DNA of 64,000 nt from an uncultured bacterium (GCA_937958695.1 CALGNK010000013.1:34144-98143); one strand, 5' to 3'; shown: positions 51,599-61,062, counted from the first letter of the stretch. Program-made: numbers and translations. Notes: generated by a model from the sequence alone, not told the origin.

Positions 51599-53151
51599 TA
51601 TATATTTATGATACTACCCTTAGAGATGGTGCTCAACGTGAAGGTATATCATTTAGCGTTGAGGATAAGTTAAAGATTACACGTAAGCTTGACGAACTTG
51701 GGATTCACTATATAGAAGGTGGATGGCCAGGTTCAAATCCAAAAGATGCTGCGTATTTTAAAGAGGTCAAAAGTCTTAATCTTAAAACTGCTAAGATTGT
51801 AGCTTTTGGAAGTACTAGAAGAGTGGATAAGACAGTTTCAGAGGATGCGAATATAAAGGCATTACTAGATGCAGATACTCCTAGTATAGCTATCTTTGGT
51901 AAGAGTTGGGGACTTCATGTAAAAGAGGTACTTCGTACAACTTTAGAAGAAAATTTAAGGCTTATAGCAGATTCAGTAGGTTACTTGAAGTCTAAAGGTA
52001 AAGAAGTAGTCTTTGATTCTGAACACTTCTTTGACGGATTCAGGGATGATCCTCAGTATGCTATAGCGACTTTGAAAGTAGCCGAAGAACAGGGTGCAGA
52101 CTGGATCGTCCTTTGTGATACAAATGGAGGAAGTCTTCCTAGGTTTATTTCGGAAGCTATAGATGAGGTAAAAAAATATATAAAGGCTCCTTTAGGTATT
52201 CATGCTCATAATGATAGTGATCTGGCAGTGGCAAATACTATAGTAGCGGTTGAAAAAGGATGTAGGCAGATACAAGGGACAATAAACGGATATGGAGAAA
52301 GATGTGGTAATGCTAATCTCTGTTCATGCATCCCTATTATTCAGCTTAAGTTAAATATAGAGTGTCTACCTGAGGAGTCTTTAAGGAAGTTATTTGAAGT
52401 CTCTCATTATGTAGATGATATAGCTAATAATCCTCCAGCGAATTGGCAACCTTTTGTTGGCGTATATGCCTTTGCACATAAAGGTGGAATTCATGTAAAT
52501 GCAATATTAAAGAACCCCAGAACTTACGAACATATAAATCCGGAATTAGTAGGTAATAGGAGGAGGATCCTTGTATCTGAGCTTTCAGGAAGATCTAATA
52601 TTCTCTATAAAATACAAGAATTAGGATTAGAGATAGATTTAAATGATTTGAATGTTACTAGTCTTTTAGAAAAGATAAAACAGTTGGAGTACCAAGGATA
52701 CGAATTTGAAAGCGCTGAGGCTAGCTTTGAACTTTTAGTAAAGGAGATGTTAGGTCTATATAAGCCTCCTTTTGAAGTTCAAGGTTTCAGGATATTCATA
52801 GACAAGATAGATGATAAGATTATATGTGAGGGGACTGTCAAGATAAATGTCGATGGAGTTCTCGAACATACTGCAAGTGAGGGAAATGGCCCGGTGGATG
52901 CCTTAGACAAGGCTCTAAGAAAGGCATTAATAAAGTTTTTCCCACAGCTTGCTGAGATAAAACTTACTGACTATAAAGTAAGAGTCCTAGAGGGGTCTCA
53001 AGGAACATCGGCTACTGTAAGGGTTTTGATTGAATCCACAAATGGTAAAACTACTTGGAGTACCGTAGGGGTATCTTCTAATATCTTAGAGGCGAGTTAT
53101 CAGGCTCTTGTTGATAGTTTAACCTATGGTTTGAGTATTGCCAATGATTGA
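51595..53151 (+). CDS. cimA: (R)-citramalate synthase
   Basis: A 518-residue CimA/LeuA-family enzyme that condenses pyruvate and acetyl-CoA. YDTTLRDGAQREGISFSVEDK start, HAHNDSDLAVANTI (metal-binding His-x-His), NGYGERCGNANLCS, and a C-terminal LeuA regulatory domain with allosteric beta-strands. The N-terminal domain has the GGWPGSNPKD and FGSTRRVDK patterns of the long citramalate synthase group rather than LeuA. It supplies isoleucine by the pyruvate route, independent of threonine. It overlaps leuB by four bases and pheA by a few. Confidence 0.92.
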   Translation: MIYIYDTTLRDGAQREGISFSVEDKLKITRKLDELGIHYIEGGWPGSNPKDAAYFKEVKSLNLKTAKIVAFGSTRRVDKTVSEDANIKALLDADTPSIAIFGKSWGLHVKEVLRTTLEENLRLIADSVGYLKSKGKEVVFDSEHFFDGFRDDPQYAIATLKVAEEQGADWIVLCDTNGGSLPRFISEAIDEVKKYIKAPLGIHAHNDSDLAVANTIVAVEKGCRQIQGTINGYGERCGNANLCSCIPIIQLKLNIECLPEESLRKLFEVSHYVDDIANNPPANWQPFVGVYAFAHKGGIHVNAILKNPRTYEHINPELVGNRRRILVSELSGRSNILYKIQELGLEIDLNDLNVTSLLEKIKQLEYQGYEFESAEASFELLVKEMLGLYKPPFEVQGFRIFIDKIDDKIICEGTVKINVDGVLEHTASEGNGPVDALDKALRKALIKFFPQLAEIKLTDYKVRVLEGSQGTSATVRVLIESTNGKTTWSTVGVSSNILEASYQALVDSLTYGLSIAND

Positions 53152-54211
53152 GAAGTACAGAGAGATTATAGATAAGATAGATAGGGAGATATTAAAACTT
53201 CTTAACGAAAGGGCTAAGGTAGTCCTTGAGGTAGGTAGGGAGAAGATTAAAAATAACAAGCCTTTCATTGATATTCCCAGAGAGGAATCCCATATAAAGG
53301 ATCTTCTATCATCTAATAGTGGACCTCTATCAGGTGAGAGTATCAAAAATATATTTAGAGAGATTATTTCTTCTTGTCGCCTTTTGGAAGGAACTTTGAA
53401 GGTAGCTTTTTTGGGTCCAGAAGGGACATTTACACATCTTGCAGCGTTAAAGAGATTTGGTAGAGACGCTATATATCTCCCAGCTAGAAGTATACCTGAG
53501 GTTTTTTCCCTTGTAGAAAAAGGGGAAGTGATATTAGGTGTTGTTCCAATAGAGAACTCTACTGAAGGGGTGGTAAATTATACACTTGATATGTTTATTA
53601 CCTCTCCATTAAATATTATAGGGGAAATAATAATCCCAATATCACACAATCTTATCGCTAGAGATGATGTTAAAGAAGTAAAGAAGATCTACTCTCATCC
53701 TCAGGCATTTGGACAATGTAAGGACTATTTAGAGAAAAACTTTCCAGGTGTGGACTTAATAGAGACAAATAGCACTGCTAAAGCTGTAGAGATGGCAAGT
53801 AAAGATAATGAAAGTGCTGCTATTGGTTCAGAGGTAGCAGCAGAAAAATTTGGTCTCAAGGTAATTGCTTCTAGGATTGAAGATGACCCGAACAATCGTA
53901 CTAGATTCTTGATAATTGGTAAGAATAATGAGAACAAGTCTAGCGGTAAGGATAAGACAATGGTTATGTTTTCTACTGCTCATAAGCCGGGTTCTCTATT
54001 TAATGCACTCAGATGTTTTGCAGAGAATAATGTAAACCTTACTATGATACAATCGCGTCCATCTAGAGAAGTCCTTTGGGAGTTTATTTTCTTTGTGGAG
54101 TTTCAGGGTCATAGAGAGGAGGAACATGTAAGGAAGGCGTTAGAGGTATTGAAAGAAGTTGTCTGGTCTTATAGGATAATAGGTTCATATCCAGAAGATG
54201 AAACTATATGA
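53144..54211 (+). CDS. pheA: Bifunctional chorismate mutase/prephenate dehydratase
   Basis: About 355 residues in three parts: AroQ chorismate mutase (about 1-88, starting IEKYREIIDKIDREIL, with RAKVVLEVGREK), prephenate dehydratase (about 90-268: VAFLGPEGTFTHLAAL, PIENSTEGVVNYTLD), and an ACT domain (about 275-355: TAHKPGSLFNAL with NLTMIQSRPSRE). It makes phenylpyruvate for phenylalanine and should be inhibited by phenylalanine through the ACT domain. The start is taken as ATG at 53144, which overlaps cimA by eight bases; a TTG at 53138 is also possible. No ribosome site is strong, so coupling is likely. Confidence 0.93.
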   Translation: MIEKYREIIDKIDREILKLLNERAKVVLEVGREKIKNNKPFIDIPREESHIKDLLSSNSGPLSGESIKNIFREIISSCRLLEGTLKVAFLGPEGTFTHLAALKRFGRDAIYLPARSIPEVFSLVEKGEVILGVVPIENSTEGVVNYTLDMFITSPLNIIGEIIIPISHNLIARDDVKEVKKIYSHPQAFGQCKDYLEKNFPGVDLIETNSTAKAVEMASKDNESAAIGSEVAAEKFGLKVIASRIEDDPNNRTRFLIIGKNNENKSSGKDKTMVMFSTAHKPGSLFNALRCFAENNVNLTMIQSRPSREVLWEFIFFVEFQGHREEEHVRKALEVLKEVVWSYRIIGSYPEDETI

Positions 54212-55257
54212 GAAGGATAAAGATTACTTGGGCTAAACCTGGAGATATTTTAGGCTATCCTATATTTAGAAAAGATGGGGCCATATTATTAAACATTGGA
54301 GTAAAATTGACTGAAGCTTATATACAGCAACTTAAAGAGTTAGGGATCACCCATATATACATACAGGATGATATATCGCAAGATATAATAGTTCCAGACC
54401 CTATAAGTATAGAAACACGAATGGAAGCACTTAGGGTTATAGAGGATAATTTCCACAGGAGCTGTAAAGGACTCCCTTTAGATGTAGAGTCGATAAGAAG
54501 CGTTGTGAATAGTATAGTTGATGAGATATTGAGTAGTGACCAAATTCTTTTGAACCTTTATGATATTAAGAGCTTTGATAACTATATATTTTCCCACTCC
54601 TTAAGTGTAACTTTAATATCTATTATTGTTGGAAGAAAACTTGGATATAATGACAAATTTTTAAGAGATTTAGGAATTGGTTGTATGCTTCATGATATAG
54701 GTAAGTTAGATGTCCCAAAAGAGATACTAGATAAACCTGACAGACTTACACCTGAAGAATTTGAGATAGTTAAATTTCATACACACTACGGTTATAAAAG
54801 GGTGAGAGAACAGGACAGAGATATCCCTGCTACATCTTCTCACATAGCTTTGGATCATCATGAAAGGTATGATGGAAGTGGGTATCCTAGAGGATTAAAA
54901 GGTGAAAAGATTCACATATTTTCTAGGATAGCTAGTATTGCGGATGTGTATGATGCAATGACTACAGATAGGGTCTATAGGAAGGCTTACTCTCCAAGTG
55001 ACGCAATGGAGTTTATTATGGGTGGGTCTGGGACCCTGTTTGACTATAATATCGTTAATGCTTTTGTCAAGAGTATAGCTCCATACCCTGTTGGTGATAT
55101 CGTATTACTCAGTACCGGAGAAACAGCTATAGTAGTAGATGTTAATAAAGATTTTCCTTTAAGACCTATAGTAAGAGTTTTAAAGGAAGATAGATGGGAA
55201 GATGTAGACCTTCTGAAAGAGACTAATATTTCTATTTTTAAGTCCCTTGAAGAATAG
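54208..55257 (+). CDS. HD-GYP domain phosphodiesterase
   Basis: A 349-residue cytoplasmic protein. Residues about 1-110 are an N-terminal domain of the kind seen ahead of HD-GYP modules (MRRIKITWAKPGDILGYPIF). The catalytic HD-GYP domain follows (about 125-300): HSLSVTLISI, HDIGKLDVPKEIL (HD), HTHYGYKR, DHHERYDGSGYPRGLKG (GYP), and ADVYDAMTTDRVYR. Such proteins hydrolyse cyclic di-GMP. It overlaps pheA by four bases (ATGA), so it is at the end of the amino acid operon, an odd partner for signalling. Confidence 0.92.
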   Translation: MRRIKITWAKPGDILGYPIFRKDGAILLNIGVKLTEAYIQQLKELGITHIYIQDDISQDIIVPDPISIETRMEALRVIEDNFHRSCKGLPLDVESIRSVVNSIVDEILSSDQILLNLYDIKSFDNYIFSHSLSVTLISIIVGRKLGYNDKFLRDLGIGCMLHDIGKLDVPKEILDKPDRLTPEEFEIVKFHTHYGYKRVREQDRDIPATSSHIALDHHERYDGSGYPRGLKGEKIHIFSRIASIADVYDAMTTDRVYRKAYSPSDAMEFIMGGSGTLFDYNIVNAFVKSIAPYPVGDIVLLSTGETAIVVDVNKDFPLRPIVRVLKEDRWEDVDLLKETNISIFKSLEE

Positions 55258-55261
55258 TTAT

Positions 55262-55819
55262 ATGTGGATAGTAATTCTATTCATCTTTTCTTCTATAATA
55301 CTTTTCTTCATATGGATTCTTTGGACAGAACTCTTTGGAGCAGGCTGGAGTCCTACACCAATGGAATCAGTAAAGGCAATGTTAAGATTAGCTAATGTTA
55401 ATCCTGGCGATGTTTTATATGATCTAGGAGCTGGTGATGGAAGAATAGTAACTACTGCAGCAAAAGACTTTGGAGCTAAGGCGATAGGTTATGAAATAGA
55501 CCCAATAAGATTTCTAATTAGCTGGCTTAGGGTTATAATTTCAGGCACTTTAGGCAAGGCGGTGGTAAAGTATAAAAACTTCTACAATGCTGACTTGCAA
55601 AAGGCTACTGTAGTTACTTTATTTCTTAGGCAACATACAAATGAAAGACTTAGAGAAAAGCTAGAGAGAGAACTTGCTCCTGGAAGTAGAGTAGTTACTT
55701 ACTATTGGACGTTTGATAAATGGCGACCAGTTAAGGTAGACCGAAGATTAGAAGTTTATCTATATGTAATAGGTATCTCAAATTATCAGTCTTCTTCTAA
55801 CTTTTCTCCTCCAAGATAG
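55262..55819 (+). CDS. Membrane-anchored class I methyltransferase-like protein (FAM173-like)
   Basis: About 185 residues. A membrane helix (about residues 1-26: IVILFIFSSIILFFIWILW) is followed by a Rossmann SAM domain with GDVLYDLGAGDGRIV (motif I) and GYEIDPIRF (motif II). The region before motif I (PMESVKAMLRLANVNPGD) is the pattern of the FAM173/ATPSCKMT group, whose eukaryotic members methylate a lysine of a membrane ATP synthase subunit; bacterial ones are uncharacterised. The start is ATG at 55262; a TTG at 55247 has no ribosome site. Its last 34 bases overlap the convergent serA gene. Confidence 0.75.
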   Translation: MWIVILFIFSSIILFFIWILWTELFGAGWSPTPMESVKAMLRLANVNPGDVLYDLGAGDGRIVTTAAKDFGAKAIGYEIDPIRFLISWLRVIISGTLGKAVVKYKNFYNADLQKATVVTLFLRQHTNERLREKLERELAPGSRVVTYYWTFDKWRPVKVDRRLEVYLYVIGISNYQSSSNFSPPR

Positions 55820-57363
55820 ATTCTCTTTACTAGCTTTATATTCTCAATCTTCTTTATCTCTTCCAGTATCTTATCTTCCACAGGACTATCTACAGAGAGA
55901 ATCATTACTGCGTCTTTTTCACTTCTTCCTACCTGCATAAAGCCTATGTTTATATTATTTGCACCTAGTATTGTGCCAATCTTCCCTATAATCCCAGGGA
56001 CATCTATATGCTCGGTAAAAAGCATGTAATTACTAAATGCTACATTAAGATAATAATTGTTGTATCTTATAAGTCTAGCTTCTTTATTCTCTAAAAGAGT
56101 TCCAGAAACTCTTACTTTATCGTTAAGCCCTACGGTCATAAGATTTTCAAATCCTTCAGTCTCAGAGATTCTTCTCTCTGACACAGATACACCCCTCTGT
56201 TTTGCTATTAAGAATGCATTTACTATATTTACCGGAACAGTCAATCCTTGCTGTAAAACACCGGCTATAGCACTGGCAGTTATAGGGTTACATTCGTAAT
56301 CTGTTATCCTGCCACTATATACTATCTCTACTTTTTTTACAGGTACATTTATTAATTGAACCGCAAATCTCCCCAATAGTTCACCTAACTTCATAAATGA
56401 ATATATCTCCGGATTTCTTATAGTACCTATATTTACACCATTCTTTACCGGTTCTCCTCTAAATAGTCTTATTATGTCCTCTACTACTATTTGAGATACT
56501 CTTTCTTGGGCTTCTATAGTAGAGGCACCCAGATGCGGTGTTACTATTATTTTATTATTCTTTAGGATCGGAGAACCACTTGGAGGTGGCTCTTTCTCGA
56601 ACACATCTATAGCTGCCCCTGCTACTATTCCTTCTTCTATAGCCCATATTAGATCTTGCTCATTTATGATTCCACCTCTAGCACAGTTTATGATTCTTAC
56701 TCCACGTTTCATCTTTAAAAATGCAGATTTATCTATAAGGTTTTTTGTGTCAGATGTTAATGGGGTATGGATAGTGATAAAGTCACTACTAGCATATAGT
56801 TCGTCCAGAGATACAGGCTTAATTCCCATTTCGACTATCCTTTCTTTGGTTATATAGGGATCATAGCCTATCACTTCCATTCCAAAACTTAAAGCCCTTT
56901 GACTTACCGCTAAGCCTATCCTTCCAAGTCCTATGACACCTAAAGTCTTTCCATAAAGTTCTATTCCTATGAATTCTTTTCTTTTCCATTCTCCCTTTTT
57001 AAGCGAGGCGTTAGCATCAGGTATATTTCTTGCTAGTGCCAACATTAAAGCAAATGTATGCTCGCAGGCAGATATAGTATTACCTTCAGGGGCATTTACA
57101 ACAATAATGCCCCTTTCAGTAGCTGAGTTTATATCTATATTATCTACACCTACTCCCGCTCTTCCAATAATTTTTAGATTCTTCCCTGCAAGAATGATAT
57201 CCCTATCAACCTTAGTTTCGCTTCTAACCACTAATGCCTCGTATCCTGGTATTATTTCTATAAGTTCTTCTTTGCTAAGTCCAGTTTTTATGTCTACTTT
57301 GCAGTATTTAGATAAAGTCTCTATACCGCTTTTGCTGATAGGATCAGCTATTAGAACCCTCAT
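55786..57363 (-). CDS. serA: D-3-phosphoglycerate dehydrogenase
   Basis: A 525-residue long-form SerA. NAD-binding domain: VIGLGRIGLAVSQRAL (about residues 143-158), with GAAIDVFEKEPPP and the catalytic HLGAS(T) region; then an intervening (ASB) domain and a C-terminal ACT domain (DVPGIIGKIGTILGANN). It begins serine synthesis from 3-phosphoglycerate and is expected to be inhibited by serine through the ACT domain. Its start overlaps the class V aminotransferase gene by 20 bases. Confidence 0.96.
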   Translation of the reverse strand: MRVLIADPISKSGIETLSKYCKVDIKTGLSKEELIEIIPGYEALVVRSETKVDRDIILAGKNLKIIGRAGVGVDNIDINSATERGIIVVNAPEGNTISACEHTFALMLALARNIPDANASLKKGEWKRKEFIGIELYGKTLGVIGLGRIGLAVSQRALSFGMEVIGYDPYITKERIVEMGIKPVSLDELYASSDFITIHTPLTSDTKNLIDKSAFLKMKRGVRIINCARGGIINEQDLIWAIEEGIVAGAAIDVFEKEPPPSGSPILKNNKIIVTPHLGASTIEAQERVSQIVVEDIIRLFRGEPVKNGVNIGTIRNPEIYSFMKLGELLGRFAVQLINVPVKKVEIVYSGRITDYECNPITASAIAGVLQQGLTVPVNIVNAFLIAKQRGVSVSERRISETEGFENLMTVGLNDKVRVSGTLLENKEARLIRYNNYYLNVAFSNYMLFTEHIDVPGIIGKIGTILGANNINIGFMQVGRSEKDAVMILSVDSPVEDKILEEIKKIENIKLVKRIYLGGEKLEED

Positions 57364-58498
57364 TAAAGACCTCCAAAGCCTTCTTTACACCTAATGTTGG
57401 CTCTATCTCATAACCCATTTCTTTTAATGTTTCTCCAATGACTGATAGAGTTACTATAATGTCTGTATCTAGAATATATCCAATATGTCCTATCCTAAAG
57501 ATCTTGCCTTTGAGTTTTCCTTGCCCTCCTGCTAATGTTACTCCTCTTTCCTTTACCTTTCTTCTTAGGTCATCTGCAGAGATCCCATCTGGAGGATACA
57601 CACCTGTAACTGCATTTGATGCAAATTCCTCCTTAGCTAAAAGCTTTAACCCTAGAGCCTTTACCCCTTCTCTAACAGCCTTCCCTAAGATTTTATGCCT
57701 TTTCCATGAATTCTCTAATCCTTCAGAGAATAGTATATCTAGTGCTTCATCTATTGCAAATACCTGAGACACAGCAGGAGTAAATGGTGTTTCTCCATTC
57801 TCTGCCATCCTCTTTGCCTCTCCTAGGTCAAAGTAAAACCTTGGCATCTTTGCAGACTTATAGAGTTCCCAAGCTCTTTCACTGACAGCCACAAATGCTA
57901 ATCCTGGAGGTGTCATTAAAGCCTTTTGGGAAGCGGTTACTACTACATCTAACTGCCATTCATCCATCTTTAGCTCAATAGCTCCTAAAGAACTTACTGC
58001 ATCTACAGCTACTATAGCGCCGTACTTGTGAGCAATCTCTCCAATATTAGAAAGATCATTAGTTATAGTTGTCGATGTCTCGTTATGTGTTATATATACT
58101 GCTTTTACCCCAGGATTCTTCTTTAGTGTGTCTTCTATGATCTCAGGTGTTACTCCTTCCCCTACTGGTATATCTATCCTTATAACGTCTGCTCCATAAA
58201 CTTGTCCCATCTTAGCCCATCTATCTCCAAAAGCCCCTGTTACACAGAAGATAGCTTTATCTCCTGGTGATAGAAAGTTGACAACTGCAGATTCCATACC
58301 ACCTGAACCAGATGCTGTTAAAAGTAAGACATCACTCTCTGTTAGATATACTTTTTTCATCTTCTCGGTGACATTCTTAAGAACTTGAGCAAATTCCTTC
58401 CCCCTATGATTTATCATAGACATAGCCATCTTCCTCAATACACTTTCAGGAACCGGTGTTGGTCCAGGAATCATAAGAAACTCTTTTATCAAGTCCAT
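57344..58498 (-). CDS. Class V aminotransferase (serine/phosphoserine type)
   Basis: A 384-residue PLP enzyme of the alanine-glyoxylate/serine-pyruvate/phosphoserine aminotransferase group. MIPGPTPVPESVL start, TASGSGGMESAVVN (phosphate loop), VDAVSSLGAIEL, and TASQKALMTPPGLAF with the PLP lysine. In genomes lacking SerC this group, placed next to serA as here, usually converts 3-phosphohydroxypyruvate to phosphoserine. The ATG at 58498 is only one or two bases from GGAGGG; TTG at codon 3 is better spaced, so the start is uncertain by two codons. Confidence 0.9.
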   Translation of the reverse strand: MDLIKEFLMIPGPTPVPESVLRKMAMSMINHRGKEFAQVLKNVTEKMKKVYLTESDVLLLTASGSGGMESAVVNFLSPGDKAIFCVTGAFGDRWAKMGQVYGADVIRIDIPVGEGVTPEIIEDTLKKNPGVKAVYITHNETSTTITNDLSNIGEIAHKYGAIVAVDAVSSLGAIELKMDEWQLDVVVTASQKALMTPPGLAFVAVSERAWELYKSAKMPRFYFDLGEAKRMAENGETPFTPAVSQVFAIDEALDILFSEGLENSWKRHKILGKAVREGVKALGLKLLAKEEFASNAVTGVYPPDGISADDLRRKVKERGVTLAGGQGKLKGKIFRIGHIGYILDTDIIVTLSVIGETLKEMGYEIEPTLGVKKALEVFNEGSNS

Positions 58499-58524
58499 CC
58501 CTCCTTACTAGAAATTTTAAATAG

Positions 58525-58553
58525 ATGATAGAGAAAGAATATAGAATAGTCAA
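58525..58553 (-). promoter_or_regulatory. Promoter of the aminotransferase-serA operon
   Basis: TTGACT (58553-58548), 17-base spacer, TATCAT (58530-58525) on the - strand. Confidence 0.65.
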
Positions 58554-58572
58554 GAAATATTAGAACAATGAT

Positions 58573-58600
58573 TAGGGGGATAGATTTTATCTATCCCCTA
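58573..58600 (-). terminator. trpB2 terminator
   Basis: TAGGGGATAG/CTATCCCC(C)TA, a stem of about ten pairs with a seven-base loop, just after the trpB2 stop. The tail TAATCATTGTTC is only partly T-rich. Confidence 0.6.
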
Positions 58601-58608
58601 GAACTATC

Positions 58609-59967
58609 TTAAACTACAGGAAGCTCTAAAAGAGCTTCCAATATTTTTTCTTCTGGGTACTCGTAATCTACAAGTTTACCAGCTAGATATGCTTCATATG
58701 CAGATAGATCAAAGTGTCCATGTCCACTAAAGTTAAATAGTATACATTTTTCTTCTCCAGTTTCTCTACATTTTATTGCCTCGTCTACAACTGCCTTTAT
58801 AGCATGAGCTGTCTCTGGAGCAGGTATAATTCCTTCTGTTTTAGCAAAGAGAATGGCAGATTCAAAAACAGGATTCTGATTATAACTTACCGCTTCTACA
58901 ATACCCTTTTTAGCTAAGAATGAAATTATTGGAGCCATACCATGATAACGTAACCCACCTGCATGAAGCTTTGGCGGAATAAATTTATGCCCCAATGTAT
59001 GCATCATAAGTAGAGGAGTAAGTCCAGCTACATCTCCATAATCATATCTATACAGCCCTTTAGTAATACTTGGACATGCTGAAGGTTCAACTGCAATAAA
59101 TCTTATATCCTCTCCCTGAAGTCTTCTTCTTACAAATGGCATGGTGATACCACCAAAATTGCTTCCTCCTCCTACACATCCAATGACTATATCTGGCTTC
59201 TTTTCTCCAGCTATCTGTAGTTGTTTTTCAGCTTCTAGCCCTATGATTGTCTGGTGCAAAATTACATGATTTAGTACACTACCAAGGGAATAGTTAGTAT
59301 CATCATGCGTAGCAGCATCTTCTACCGCCTCAGATATAGCTACTCCTAAACTTCCTGGAGAGTCTGGATCTTCCTGCAGTATAGCCCTTCCAGAATTTGT
59401 TAGATTTGTTGGTGAAGGATACACAGTTGCCCCCCAGGTCTGCATCATAATCTTTCGATATGGTTTTTGCTCATAACTTACCCTCACCATATACACAGTG
59501 CACTCTAGCCCAAAAAGATTACAAGCAAAAGCCAAAGCACTTCCCCATTGACCAGCACCTGTCTCAGTTGTAAGCCTCTTTATCCCCTCTCTTTTGTTAA
59601 AGTATGCCTGTGCAACAGCAGTATTTGGCTTGTGACTTCCTGGTGGGCTAACACCCTCATTCTTATAGTAGATTCTAGCTGGAGTTTTTAGTGCCTTCTC
59701 TAGCTCATAAGCTCTATAAAGTGGTGTTGGCCTCCACATTCTATAGACTCTAAGAAGTTCATCGGGGATCTCAATCCATCTTTCCTGACTAGCCTCCTGT
59801 TTTATCAATTCCATAGGGAAAATCTTTGCTAGTTCTTCAGGTTTTAATGGCTCTTTTGTTGCCGGATTGATAGGTGGCGGTAGTGGTTCTGGTAGGTCTG
59901 GCAAGATGTTATACCACCTCTGTGGGATCTCACTTTCTGGTAGAAAAATCTTCTTGTCTCTTTCCAT
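58609..59967 (-). CDS. trpB: Tryptophan synthase beta subunit, TrpB2 type
   Basis: A 452-residue TrpB2, longer than TrpB1 (about 400), with the N-terminal extension ending [21 protein letters not shown] lysine in [14 protein letters not shown] (about residues 109-121), then [13 protein letters not shown] and [11 protein letters not shown]. It joins indole and serine to tryptophan. No trpA or other trp genes are near, which is common for TrpB2; such enzymes are thought to salvage indole or use other partners. It has its own promoter with a leader hairpin. Confidence 0.95.
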   Translation of the reverse strand: MERDKKIFLPESEIPQRWYNILPDLPEPLPPPINPATKEPLKPEELAKIFPMELIKQEASQERWIEIPDELLRVYRMWRPTPLYRAYELEKALKTPARIYYKNEGVSPPGSHKPNTAVAQAYFNKREGIKRLTTETGAGQWGSALAFACNLFGLECTVYMVRVSYEQKPYRKIMMQTWGATVYPSPTNLTNSGRAILQEDPDSPGSLGVAISEAVEDAATHDDTNYSLGSVLNHVILHQTIIGLEAEKQLQIAGEKKPDIVIGCVGGGSNFGGITMPFVRRRLQGEDIRFIAVEPSACPSITKGLYRYDYGDVAGLTPLLMMHTLGHKFIPPKLHAGGLRYHGMAPIISFLAKKGIVEAVSYNQNPVFESAILFAKTEGIIPAPETAHAIKAVVDEAIKCRETGEEKCILFNFSGHGHFDLSAYEAYLAGKLVDYEYPEEKILEALLELPVV

Positions 59968-60033
59968 CTTCCTCCTCCTTAACTAAACTTTCTCTTCTCA
60001 TCTTTCTCTAAGCAAGAGAAGATTTATTGGTTA

Positions 60034-60062
60034 AGTATACCACAACATTACATCTACTTCAA
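60034..60062 (-). promoter_or_regulatory. trpB2 promoter
   Basis: TTGAAG (60062-60057), 17-base spacer, TATACT (60039-60034) with a TGG extension. The leader of about 60 bases holds an inverted repeat TTCTCT/AGAGAA before the GGAGGAGG ribosome site. Confidence 0.6.
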
Positions 60063-60098
60063 TAGTCCGATCTTGGGTAAATGTTGCAGCTATACCCC

Positions 60099-60127
60099 TT
60101 GCAATTCTTTATCCTTTATGGTATAGT
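60099..60127 (+). promoter_or_regulatory. Promoter of the tRNA-Met/tRNA-Val/zinc-ribbon unit
   Basis: TTGCAA (60099-60104), 17-base spacer, TATAGT (60122-60127), about 20 bases before tRNA-Met. Confidence 0.75.
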
Positions 60128-60146
60128 ATTTTTGTCATTGATAAAA

Positions 60147-60221
60147 GGGCCCATAGCTCAACGGTAGAGCTGCCGGCTCATAACCGGTCGGTTCCTGGTT
60201 CGAATCCGGGTGGGCCCACCA
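60147..60221 (+). tRNA. tRNA-Met (anticodon CAT; elongator or Ile2)
   Basis: GGGCCCA/TGGGCCC acceptor stem, D loop with AGCTCAACGGTAGAGCT, anticodon loop CTCATAA (CAT), T arm CCTGGTTCGAATCCGGG, and encoded ACCA. The G1-C72 pair rules out an initiator. Elongator Met and lysidine-modified Ile(CAT) cannot be told apart by eye. Confidence 0.95.
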
Positions 60222-60222
60222 T

Positions 60223-60298
60223 GGGCGAATAGCTCAGTGGTTAGAGCGCCTGCCTTACAAGCAGGAGGCCACAGGTTCAAGTCCTGTTTCGCCCACCA
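60223..60298 (+). tRNA. tRNA-Val (anticodon TAC)
   Basis: GGGCGAA/TTCGCCC acceptor stem, D arm AGCTCAGTGGTTAGAGC, anticodon loop CTTACAA giving TAC, T arm CAGGTTCAAGTCCTG, and encoded ACCA. One base after tRNA-Met, so the two are co-transcribed. Confidence 0.97.
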
Positions 60299-60325
60299 TT
60301 TTTATTCCTTTCAGGGGGATTATGG

Positions 60326-61039
60326 ATGTCTATATCAGATCAGCTTCGGAATCTCTGGGAAGTTCAGTTGTTAGATGTAGAGATTATGAGTCTTGAAGAG
60401 AAATTCCAGAATCTTGATAGGGGGGAGGAATTGAGGAGAAAGATTGAGTCTCTTACTGATCTTTACAATAAAAAGTCTGAAGAAATAAAATCAAAGGAGA
60501 TTTCTCTTAAAGAATTTGAACTTGAATTGTCCAGCTTAGAAGAGAGAAAGAAAAAAGATGAAGAACGTCTCTATAAAAATGTCTCTACTCAGAAAGAGGT
60601 GGATAGACTCACCCAAGAGATTCAGTATATTAATCAGGAAAAGAGCAAACTGGAAGATAAAATCTTAGAGATTATGGAAATTTTAGATTCTCTTAGAGAA
60701 GAAACCCCAAAGATAAAACAGGAGCTAGAAAACTTAAGGATATCTTTAAAAGAGGTCTTAGAAAGAGCTAAAAAATTAGAGGAAGAAATTCTAGGGGGTC
60801 TTCAGGACTTGAAAGCCAAGAGATTGGAAAAGATAAAGGATATAGATTCAAAATTGCTTTCTAAATACGAGGCGATAAGAAAGAATAGACGGGGTAGGGG
60901 AATGTCAAAAGTGATAGAAGGGAAATGTTCAGAATGTGGAGTTGAGTTATCCCTTTTCCTTATAGAAAAGTTAAAGCAAATAGATGAATTAATTACTTGC
61001 GAACATTGTGGAAGAATACTATTTTTGACAGATAATTAG
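60326..61039 (+). CDS. Coiled-coil zinc-ribbon protein (CdsZ/DUF164 family)
   Basis: A 237-residue protein of COG1579. Residues about 10-180 are a long heptad-rich coiled coil (many E/K/L, for example LEEKFQNLDRGEEL); the end has a four-cysteine zinc ribbon, CSECGVELS and CEHCGRIL. The family (CdsZ in Chlamydia, YbgF-unrelated HP0958 in Helicobacter) includes type III secretion chaperones and regulators, but most members are uncharacterised. It follows two tRNA genes and may be transcribed with them. ATG at 60326, seven bases after GGGGG. Confidence 0.85.
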   Translation: MSISDQLRNLWEVQLLDVEIMSLEEKFQNLDRGEELRRKIESLTDLYNKKSEEIKSKEISLKEFELELSSLEERKKKDEERLYKNVSTQKEVDRLTQEIQYINQEKSKLEDKILEIMEILDSLREETPKIKQELENLRISLKEVLERAKKLEEEILGGLQDLKAKRLEKIKDIDSKLLSKYEAIRKNRRGRGMSKVIEGKCSECGVELSLFLIEKLKQIDELITCEHCGRILFLTDN

Positions 61040-61062
61040 ATAAAAAGCAGAAAATAAAAAAA

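Noticed and set aside
60147..60221. Initiator tRNA-Met
   Set aside because: The first base pair of the acceptor stem is G-C; initiators have a mismatch there.
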